Of a stretch of 18,798 nt of DNA, positions 6,235 through 12,222 are shown piece by piece (positions within the stretch are counted from its first letter, which is position 1; each line of letters begins with the position of its first letter). This DNA is from CAYUHJ01 sp964444365 (GTDB lineage: Bacteria; Planctomycetota; Planctomycetia; Gemmatales; Gemmataceae). Made by a program: the position numbers and the translations under genes. Location of the stretch: NCBI GenBank assembly GCA_964444365.1, contig CAYUHJ010000119.1:1-18798 (forward strand), written 5' to 3'. The notes under the pieces are model-generated. The model saw nothing but the letters and a program-made list of their open reading frames with translations. It was not told where the DNA came from and did no database searches.

Positions 6235-8703
6235 TCACCAGCGACCCCGAATGTGCTTTCGGAGGTGCGGCGGCCACTGTTTGGGCTGCTCTCCACGCTG
6301 TTGCCGACGTTCGTTTTCCACCGCCCAGCCGACGAGTTGGAGTTGCTCGATCGATAACGACATCCGGTCGGCGGTGAGCAGGCGGCGGATGGCCCAAGGC
6401 GTACCCGGGCGGTGCCAGAGGTCGCTGGAGAGTCTCGCGAATTCGTCGGCCCGATGTTGCCCGGAATCGGTCTCGGGTTGGCCATGTTCGGTCTTTCGCG
6501 GAGCCGGTGTTGAGGCCCGCGCCTCGGCCTGGAACGCTCTCGGGCCTTGCGGGATCACGGGCAACGTCATCACTTCAACGACCGATGCCTGTTCACCTTC
6601 CGACTTGGAGTGCGGCTCCTGGTGGCCATCGCCATCGACCGGAGGTTGCACCCCTGCTGACTGGGCACTGCGATCGGCCGGAACCGTCATTTCGAGCTCT
6701 TCGCAGGCCTCTTCCGCGGGTTCGGGAGCGGGTTCGACTCGGACATCAGCGAAACCAAATAGGTCTGAAGCCGCAGCCCGCTCCGCAGGGCGTTCTCGTG
6801 AACTCGTATCCAGATGCTCTCTGGAACCCTCCGCAGGTACAGGGGACGGGTCGGCTCCTCTGGGGTCGCAGTCACCTGAAGTTCCGGCACACTCTCCGGT
6901 GAGGACATCGGTTCTTCCTGGCACAGAGACATGCTCGTCCTCCTTCACGGGGTGGTTCGTCTCGACCACAACCTTCGCCGGCTCCGGTTCACTCGTCGGT
7001 TCCACGGGGATCCCGGTTTCCAGCCACTTGAGGGCCTCGTCCTCGCCGACGGTCCAGTCGTCCGGGTGGCTGACGGGGACGGTGAGCCGGTAGGTGCGGG
7101 CGCGGCCGGTGCCGTTGGGTGTCTGCTTCTTCTCCCGCACCCTCCGAAAGACGCCGGCTCCCTCGGCCGCGGTGAGTCGGGCCTTGTACTTCATGTGGCT
7201 GCAGCCCGGCCACGAACGGATGATCGGACGCACTGCGGGGGCCGCCTCCCAGCCCGACCGATCTTCAGCAGGTGTTCCATACCGCTTCGCGAACCACAGG
7301 AAGCGGAGGTAGAACTGGGCCTGGGCATGACGGTCCGGACCGGGGTGGCTGTTCAGGACGGCACACAGGTGGGTCAGTTCTTCGCGGGAGTACGTTCGCA
7401 CGGTCCCCTGCCCGGGTGAGGCAGTGCCCCGGTCCCTGAGCTCGCACCAGTTGCACAGGGACCGAATTTGTCGGGGCGTTTCGTCTCTACCCGTTGTCAG
7501 GTCACGCTGGATCGTTCGACTCTGGTGGCGGTGGTCCATCGCCCAGTCTGTCAGCTCGGTAGCGGCCTCAGCAGCCGTCCGCTTGCGGAACCAGACGAGG
7601 TGCATCGCGAGCTGCTTCAGCACCCAGTGGCGGGTGCCGTGCTCGCGGATCCCGAGCTGCCAGAGGTCGTTGGCATCCTGAAGAGAGCGGATCCCGTCTC
7701 GCATCAGGGTCGCGAACCGGCTGTCGGACACGGGGTTTGCGTTCGGCACCGGGGCTGACGACCGGAACCGCTTGGGCAACCCGATGCTGGCCACGTAGGG
7801 CTTCGATTTTGGAGCGGGCGTTGGCACCGGTACTGGGGCCACCTTGGTACGGTGCTGTTGTTTGCGGCGTAGCTCGGCGGTACGTTCGAAGTGGGTCTCG
7901 ATCAGCTCTTCCAGCGAGAACCGACGGATCTTGCCGTTGGCGTAGTCGTCGATGAACTGGATCCACGCGGCGGGGTCGTGACGCTGACCGGGCACGTGCC
8001 CGAAGGGGAGCCGGAGGCACAGGTGCTGCTTCGGGTACACCTCGATCTCCCCCGGCGTGTGGTGGAGGCCTGCCCCGGCCAGAGCGTCACCGACGGTGTC
8101 GACGTGGTACGCGTTGTCGAGGAAGACGTAGTAGTGCAGGCCGCCGGATGGTGTGTTCTGAATCAGCACCTGGCGTCGGCTCCGGGGGTTGATGCCCATC
8201 AACCGGAACCTGTCCTCGACGTACTCGCGGTGGTGCTCGAAGTTCCTGCGCTTCAGTTCGCGCACCGCTGCGGGATCGTCGTCGTACTCCTTCAGGTCGA
8301 GGTCGATGCAGAAGAAGGTCGTGGTGCGGCCGCTCCGGGGGGCGACCCATTGCGGGTTCAGGGCCGGGTAAAGGCGGTTCGCCAAAAGGTGTCGGGCCAC
8401 ATCCTCCAGGTACAGCATGCCCTTCTTGCGGGTGAACCAGCAGCCGAGGTGCTCCTCCGAGGTGTAGGTTAGGGCCGGCCGGAGTCGCCAGAAGCCGAAC
8501 AGCTCCTGGAACTGGTCGAGCCGGTCTTCAGTCGCCTTCGGATCCGAGAATGGGTCGAGAGCATGTAGCTTCTCCGCTGGCGACAGACGCCCCTTGATGT
8601 GGCCAGCCTTGGTCCGCGGGATGGCCGCCTGGAACCGAGCCGTTGTGGGGTCGGTGTCGCCCTCGACGAGTTTGCTCTTTCGTGCTGCGGGGTAAAGCTT
8701 CAC
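6235..8703 (-). CDS. Primase-polymerase (AEP-like) replication protein, 822 aa
   Basis: The N-terminal third carries what I read as the archaeo-eukaryotic primase signature: FFCIDLDLKEYD with metal-binding D134 and D136, then TPSGGLHYYVF with the SxxxH pattern (S186-H190), then GEIEVYPK (219-225) and RLPFG (231-235). Such enzymes make primers or copy DNA for plasmids, phages and conflict systems. Residues about 326-430 are helical and sit where primase C-terminal domains usually follow. About 483-541 look like a winged helix ending in TGRARTYRLTVP. An acidic, proline-rich linker (about 560-745) precedes a conserved-looking 70-residue tail. The frame is open to 9054, but GTG 8703 has an AAGGA at the ideal distance, and the preceding 117 residues look non-coding. 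No helicase or reverse transcriptase partner is in the window. The domain call rests on motifs only; the rest is inferred. Confidence 0.68.
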   Translation of the reverse strand: MKLYPAARKSKLVEGDTDPTTARFQAAIPRTKAGHIKGRLSPAEKLHALDPFSDPKATEDRLDQFQELFGFWRLRPALTYTSEEHLGCWFTRKKGMLYLEDVARHLLANRLYPALNPQWVAPRSGRTTTFFCIDLDLKEYDDDPAAVRELKRRNFEHHREYVEDRFRLMGINPRSRRQVLIQNTPSGGLHYYVFLDNAYHVDTVGDALAGAGLHHTPGEIEVYPKQHLCLRLPFGHVPGQRHDPAAWIQFIDDYANGKIRRFSLEELIETHFERTAELRRKQQHRTKVAPVPVPTPAPKSKPYVASIGLPKRFRSSAPVPNANPVSDSRFATLMRDGIRSLQDANDLWQLGIREHGTRHWVLKQLAMHLVWFRKRTAAEAATELTDWAMDHRHQSRTIQRDLTTGRDETPRQIRSLCNWCELRDRGTASPGQGTVRTYSREELTHLCAVLNSHPGPDRHAQAQFYLRFLWFAKRYGTPAEDRSGWEAAPAVRPIIRSWPGCSHMKYKARLTAAEGAGVFRRVREKKQTPNGTGRARTYRLTVPVSHPDDWTVGEDEALKWLETGIPVEPTSEPEPAKVVVETNHPVKEDEHVSVPGRTDVLTGECAGTSGDCDPRGADPSPVPAEGSREHLDTSSRERPAERAAASDLFGFADVRVEPAPEPAEEACEELEMTVPADRSAQSAGVQPPVDGDGHQEPHSKSEGEQASVVEVMTLPVIPQGPRAFQAEARASTPAPRKTEHGQPETDSGQHRADEFARLSSDLWHRPGTPWAIRRLLTADRMSLSIEQLQLVGWAVENERRQQRGEQPKQWPPHLRKHIRGRW

Positions 8704-8709
8704 GGCTTG

Positions 8710-8714
8710 TCCTT
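8710..8714 (-). promoter_or_regulatory. Ribosome binding site that sets the GTG start of the primase-like gene
   Basis: Read on the minus strand this is AAGGA, six bases before the GTG at 8703. It is the strongest Shine-Dalgarno match near any possible start of this frame and is why the longer version beginning at 9054 was rejected. Confidence 0.6.
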
Positions 8715-9120
8715 TCGTTCGGGGATTCCATTCCCCGGCTGCATCGACTCGAAATATCTCGCTGATCTTGCTGGCGTTTGGTGTGACGGTCCTCGGTCCC
8801 GGCCTCACGATCGCCGGGGTTCCGATAGAGAGAAGCTCGTGCAGGCAGGAGGAAGCCAAACCAGTACGTGTCCCGGCCAGGGACAGCGTTCTGCCCTCCG
8901 GGCTGCGGTCAGGGTGGATTTGGAGACGTGTCTTCGAGTAACAATGCGAGGAGGGCCGAGTTACTTTGCAGCCTGTCTCGTGGGCATGAGCCGGCCGTAA
9001 GGAAGCGTCCATCAACCCCGCCGTGTCAAACCGCCAGCAGACGAGAGCCACCACCCGAAGGCTTCATCGAACGCTTCCTCCGGAACGAGCGACTTTATAC
9101 CGCACGCGGTCTGGATTGAT
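8715..9120. other. Intergenic leader between primase-like gene and repeat cluster
   Basis: No gene is supported here. The minus-strand frame of the primase-like gene stays open through this stretch, but the translation is rich in Arg, Ser and Pro and shows no domain. Open frames on the plus strand look random. The promoter of the minus-strand primase-like gene should lie here, but I could not identify one with confidence. Confidence 0.4.
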
Positions 9121-9222
9121 CTTTCTCCCTCCCCCTTGAGGGGGGAGGGTTGGGGTGGGGGTGAACGCTTCACCCCTCAAGCGACCCCCACCCTTACCCT
9201 CCCCCCTCCCAGGGGGAGGGAA
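9121..9222. repeat. C/G-rich double-hairpin intergenic repeat (family B), copy 1
   Basis: Two nested hairpins are joined by a longer stem. Hairpin one is CCCTCCCCC (9127-9135) with GGGGGGAGGG (9140-9149). Hairpin two lies at 9197-9220 with the same stem sequence. Between them, GGTTGGGGTGGGGGT (about 9148-9162) can pair with the segment at about 9184-9198, giving 13 of 15 matches, so the whole can fold into a branched structure. A related element lies at 18651-18781 and begins with the same TTCTCCC-type sequence. It sits between divergent genes, so a terminator role is unlikely; a REP-like dispersed palindrome fits better. Confidence 0.75.
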
Positions 9223-9251
9223 CCAGAATCAATACAACCCGCGCGGAGTAT

Positions 9252-9351
9252 AGCAGCCGCGAGGGGAAGGAAGTGAACGGCCGGCCCCATCCCGATGGTG
9301 ACAGGCGTTCGTCCCCGGAAGTCGGCCGCTCACTGCCGTTCGCGGCTCTTG
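9252..9351. repeat. Long inverted repeat (family A), degenerate copy 1
   Basis: The left arm (about 9252-9284) contains AGCCGCGA and GGAAGTGAACGGCC. The right arm (about 9323-9351) contains GGCCGCTCACTGCC and TTCGCGGCTCTTG. The arms pair imperfectly. Both arms and the loop (CCCGATGG, TCCCCGGAAG) resemble the perfect copy at 10266-10362, so the two are members of one family flanking the GntR gene. Confidence 0.7.
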
Positions 9352-9432
9352 AAACCCCACTTCTCGCCGATCCCGTTGCACCACTTCGCGGTGCCGGTCG
9401 AACACGCGGGTCTCGGGCACGCCATGAACCGC

Positions 9433-9461
9433 TTGACACCTGTCGTCCGAGTGTGACAAAC
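9433..9461 (+). promoter_or_regulatory. Possible promoter/operator of the GntR-family gene
   Basis: A perfect TTGACA (9433-9438) is followed 17 bases later by a poor -10 (ACAAAC). It overlaps a GACA-CC-TGTC palindrome (9435-9444), and a further GACA lies at 9455-9458. TGTC/GACA half-sites are compatible with self-regulation by a GntR protein. It lies about 50-75 bases before the ATG at 9509. The -10 is weak, so this is tentative. Confidence 0.3.
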
Positions 9462-9508
9462 TGGATGCAGTTTCGAGCCGAGTCGCCTCTGCGCCTGGGG
9501 ATCGTCCG

Positions 9509-10237
9509 ATGTCGCGGGGTGAGTCCGCCGAGCCGAAGCGTCGAAAGAAGAAGCCCCCGACCCCGGCCGTCGAGGTCGCGGCCGAGGCCGAAGGTGCGTC
9601 CCTCGTCGAGGCGGTGTACCACCGCCTCCTGCAAGGGATTCTGACCGGCCACTACCCGCACGACGCCGTGCTCAGCGAACTGGCGGTCGCCCGGGAACTC
9701 GGGGTGAGCCGGACGCCGGTCCACGACGCGCTCCGCCAGCTCGGGAAGGACGGGCTCGTCGTCCGCGAGCGGAACTGCCGGGCGCGGGTGGCCGGCATCA
9801 CGCCGGACGACGTGTTCGAAGTGTTCGAGATGCGAAAATTCCTGGAGGGGCCGGCGGCCGAACTCGCGGCCGGCCGCATGGACCGCCGCCACCTCGCCCC
9901 CTTGCGGGCCACCGCGGACGCCCTGAAGGCCGACCCCGCCGCCCCCGACTGGGCGGCCACCTGGGCGGAGTTCGACGAGGCGTTCCACCGGACGATCGCC
10001 GACGCGAGCGGCAACCGCCGGCTGGCCGCGGACATCAACCGGTACCGCCTGCTGCACAAGGGGTTCAACCGGTTCGCCACGGACGCCGCCACCCTCCAGC
10101 CCGCCCTCGCCGAGCACATCGGGATTCTGGACGCCCTCGAAGCGAAGAACGGTCCGCTCGCGAAGGAGCGGATGGTCGCGCACATCGGGGCCTGGCAGGA
10201 CCACTTCATCCGGCACGTCCCCCGCGGCCAGGGTTGA
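9509..10237 (+). CDS. GntR-family transcriptional regulator with FCD ligand-binding domain
   Basis: This 242-residue protein has a basic N-terminal tail (RRKKK, 11-15). A winged helix-turn-helix of the GntR family spans about 33-95, with VLSELAVARELGVSRTPVHDAL as the helix-turn-helix. An all-helical FCD domain spans about 100-235. The FCD metal-site residues are visible: D156 and H160 (in FDEAFHR), H203 and H225. Proteins of this class (LldR, PdhR, GlcC) bind small organic acids and usually repress nearby genes. A GGGG-containing purine stretch precedes the ATG. The downstream neighbours are a small membrane protein and a lactate 2-monooxygenase-like enzyme, so a 2-hydroxy acid such as lactate is a reasonable but unproven ligand. 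Family-A repeats flank the gene on both sides. Confidence 0.92.
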   Translation: MSRGESAEPKRRKKKPPTPAVEVAAEAEGASLVEAVYHRLLQGILTGHYPHDAVLSELAVARELGVSRTPVHDALRQLGKDGLVVRERNCRARVAGITPDDVFEVFEMRKFLEGPAAELAAGRMDRRHLAPLRATADALKADPAAPDWAATWAEFDEAFHRTIADASGNRRLAADINRYRLLHKGFNRFATDAATLQPALAEHIGILDALEAKNGPLAKERMVAHIGAWQDHFIRHVPRGQG

Positions 10238-10265
10238 AGACCGGTCGCGATCCGATGTCCGATGT

Positions 10266-10362
10266 CAAGAGCCGCGAACGGAAGTGAGCGGCTGGCTTCC
10301 GCCCACGGATGCCTGCCGTTTTTCCCGGGAGGCCAGCCGCTCACTTCCGTTCGCGGCTCTTG
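10266..10362. repeat. Perfect 31-bp inverted repeat (family A), copy 2
   Basis: The left arm 10266-10296 (starting CAAGAGCCGCGAACGG) and right arm 10332-10362 (ending TTCGCGGCTCTTG) are exact reverse complements over 31 bases, with a 35-base loop. It begins 28 bases after the GntR stop. It could end transcription as a hairpin, but there is no T-run, and the similar elements at 9252 and 15747 mark it as a dispersed intergenic repeat. Confidence 0.92.
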
Positions 10363-10439
10363 GGACACCTTCGCGCAATCGGGAAACGGACCTCGGAATT
10401 CGCCGCCAACAGTTTCGCACGATTCGACTGAGTTCCGAG

Positions 10440-10467
10440 TTGACAAAGTGAATTCACTTGATATATT
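10440..10467 (+). promoter_or_regulatory. Promoter with 14-bp palindromic operator in its spacer
   Basis: The -35 TTGACA (10440-10445) and -10 TATATT (10462-10467) are 16 bases apart. This is an AT-rich and near-consensus sigma-70-type promoter in otherwise GC-rich DNA. The spacer holds the perfect palindrome AAGTGAATTCACTT (10446-10459). A protein bound there would block RNA polymerase. The GntR/FCD regulator encoded just upstream is the obvious candidate. The genes driven would be the small membrane protein (10519) and the lactate 2-monooxygenase-like enzyme (10812). Confidence 0.7.
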
Positions 10468-10518
10468 TCTCCATGCGTACTCGCCCGCGCTGGCTTCCTC
10501 TGGATCGCGGGGTCATCC

Positions 10519-10773
10519 ATGAAACCGAGCGATTTTCTCGTCCGATTCCGGCTGCTTCGTCCGGGTCGGATCCGCCCGATCTTGCCGAGTCCGGATTGGT
10601 ATCCCGCCCCGCCGACGGCTCCGCCGCGGACCTGGACCCGGGCGCGGGTCGCGGGGGTCGTCGGCTTGCTGGCAGTTGCGTTCGCGGTCGGCGTGGGGCT
10701 CGCCTGGAAGTCCCCGACCGGGGCCGGGTCCCGTCCGGTCGCGGGGGTCGCGAAGCCCGTGGCGGCCCGGTAA
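10519..10773 (+). CDS. Small single-pass membrane protein, 84 aa, unknown function
   Basis: The gene starts about 45 bases after the probable promoter and ends 38 bases before the start of the downstream oxidase gene, so it would be the first gene of that transcript. The N-terminal half is basic and proline-rich (FRLLRPGRIRPILPSP). One hydrophobic helix follows (VAGVVGLLAVAFAVGVGLAW, about 45-64), then a short tail. Third positions are mostly G or C, as in genuine neighbours. No family is recognised. The ribosome binding site is weak (GGGG). The alternative is that this is an untranslated leader whose frame is open by chance. Confidence 0.55.
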   Translation: MKPSDFLVRFRLLRPGRIRPILPSPDWYPAPPTAPPRTWTRARVAGVVGLLAVAFAVGVGLAWKSPTGAGSRPVAGVAKPVAAR

Positions 10774-10811
10774 GTCTGCCCCGGATCTGGAACCCGACGA
10801 GGAGCTCGACC

Positions 10812-12110
10812 ATGTCTTCGCAACTGGACCTGTCTGTGGAATCGGCGGCGGACCCGCTCGCGGACACCCTGGTCGACACGCCGGCCCCCGCCCTGCGGCC
10901 CGCGTTCCAGACCGGTCGCCAGCTCGACGTCTACCGGGCCGGCCCGCGGACCGGACCGAGTGCGATCCCGGTGCAGGTCGAGGAACTGGCGGCCAAGGCC
11001 CGTCGGCTGCTGTCGCCGGAGGCGTGGGAGTGGATCGCGGGCGGGGCCGGCCGGGGGGACACCGTCCGCACGAACCGGGACGCCTTCGCGAAGTGGCAGA
11101 TCGTCCCCCGGATGCTGTGCGACATCGACCGCCGGGACTTCTCGGTGGAGTTGTTCGGCCGCCGGCACCCGTGGCCCGTCCTGCTGGCCCCGATCGGCGT
11201 GCAGGGCCTGCTCCATCCGGGCGGGGAGAAGGCGTCCGCGACGGCCGCGGCGGAACTCGGCCTGCCGTTCGTCCTGAGCACGGTGGCGTCGAACTCGCTC
11301 GAAGACGTGGCCGAGGCCGCCGGGCCGGGGCCGCGGTGGTTCCAGCTGTACTGGTCCCGCGACCGCGAGATCACCCGCAGCATGCTCGGCCGGGCCGAGC
11401 GGGCCGGGTACGAGGCGGTCGTCGTCACCCTCGACACGCCGATCCTCGGGTGGCGGGAGCGAAACCTGGATCACGGAAGTCTCCCGTTCCTGCTCGGGGA
11501 AGGGCTGGCGAACTACACGTCCGACCCCGCGTTCGTCGCCGGCCTGCCGGGCGGCCGGGTCGACGACCGGGCCGCGGTCGTCGAGCACTACCTGCGGGTC
11601 TTCTCGAACCCCGGCCGCACCTGGGCGGACCTGTCGGAAATTCGGTCGGCGACCCGTCTGCCCGTCCTCGTGAAAGGGATTCAGTCCCCGGACGACGCGT
11701 GGAAGGCGGTCCAGGCGGGGGTGGACGGGGTCGTCGTGTCGAACCACGGCGGCCGGCAGGTGGACGGCGGGATCGCGACCCTGGACTGCCTGCCGGGGGT
11801 TGTTCGGACGGTCGGGGGCGTGGTGCCGGTGCTGTTCGATTCCGGCATCCGCCGCGGGGCGGACGCGTTCAAGGCCCTGGCCCTCGGCGCGACCGCGGTG
11901 CTGGTCGGCCGGCCGTACCTGTGGGCGCTCGCGGTCGGCGGGGCGGCCGGGGTCCGGGAGTTCCTGCTGAACTTCGTCGCGGACCTCGACCTGACCCTCG
12001 CCCTCGCCGGCAAGCGGAGGCTGGCGGAAGTGTACCGGGACGACCTCGCCCTGGCGGGGATGATCGACCCCCACCTCGGAACGGACCGGTGGGCCATCGC
12101 CGCGGAGTAG
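10812..12110 (+). CDS. FMN-dependent alpha-hydroxy-acid oxidase, lactate 2-monooxygenase-like
   Basis: This 432-residue TIM-barrel flavoprotein oxidises a 2-hydroxy acid at C2 using FMN. The family active site is intact: QLYW (Y180), K288 in VLVKGI, catalytic H312 and R315 in SNHGGRQVDGG, the phosphate-binding D343 region FDSGIRRGAD, and GRPYLW (366-371). The stretches TLDTPILGWRERNLD and NYTSDPAF resemble lactate 2-monooxygenase, which decarboxylates lactate to acetate, more than the respiratory LldD type. Glycolate- or lactate-oxidising relatives remain possible. ATG 10812 was chosen over the longer open frame because AGGAG lies about eight bases upstream and the preceding residues are not family-like. 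There is no signal peptide, so it is cytoplasmic. It follows the small membrane protein and probably answers to the GntR regulator through the palindrome at 10446-10459. Confidence 0.9.
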   Translation: MSSQLDLSVESAADPLADTLVDTPAPALRPAFQTGRQLDVYRAGPRTGPSAIPVQVEELAAKARRLLSPEAWEWIAGGAGRGDTVRTNRDAFAKWQIVPRMLCDIDRRDFSVELFGRRHPWPVLLAPIGVQGLLHPGGEKASATAAAELGLPFVLSTVASNSLEDVAEAAGPGPRWFQLYWSRDREITRSMLGRAERAGYEAVVVTLDTPILGWRERNLDHGSLPFLLGEGLANYTSDPAFVAGLPGGRVDDRAAVVEHYLRVFSNPGRTWADLSEIRSATRLPVLVKGIQSPDDAWKAVQAGVDGVVVSNHGGRQVDGGIATLDCLPGVVRTVGGVVPVLFDSGIRRGADAFKALALGATAVLVGRPYLWALAVGGAAGVREFLLNFVADLDLTLALAGKRRLAEVYRDDLALAGMIDPHLGTDRWAIAAE

Positions 12111-12136
12111 CCCCGCCGATCAGCCGACGGGCGTGT

Positions 12137-12178
12137 TTGACAGGGCGAGAAATGCATCCTATGCCTTGTCAAGTGAAT
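12137..12178 (+). promoter_or_regulatory. Candidate promoter of the cytochrome/DUF1552 operon with half operator
   Basis: TTGACA (12137-12142) is followed 17 bases later by TATGCC (12160-12165), a weak -10. Just downstream, AAGTGAAT (12171-12178) matches half of the palindrome in the promoter at 10440, and TGTCAA (12167-12172) is the inverse of the -35 hexamer. The start codon is at 12223. Shared control with the hydroxy-acid operon is possible but rests on eight bases. Confidence 0.4.
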
Positions 12179-12222
12179 GGAGTTTGCTGGGTGCCGCACC
12201 GGACTATCCCGCGGGGTCGCTC

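Noticed and set aside
6235..8703. TOTE-type conflict system
   Set aside because: Only a primase-like domain is seen. No reverse transcriptase, helicase or accompanying nuclease gene is present in the window.
8704..9054. N-terminal extension of the primase-like protein from ATG 9054
   Set aside because: GTG 8703 has an ideally spaced AAGGA and the extension has no protein-like character, although the frame is open.
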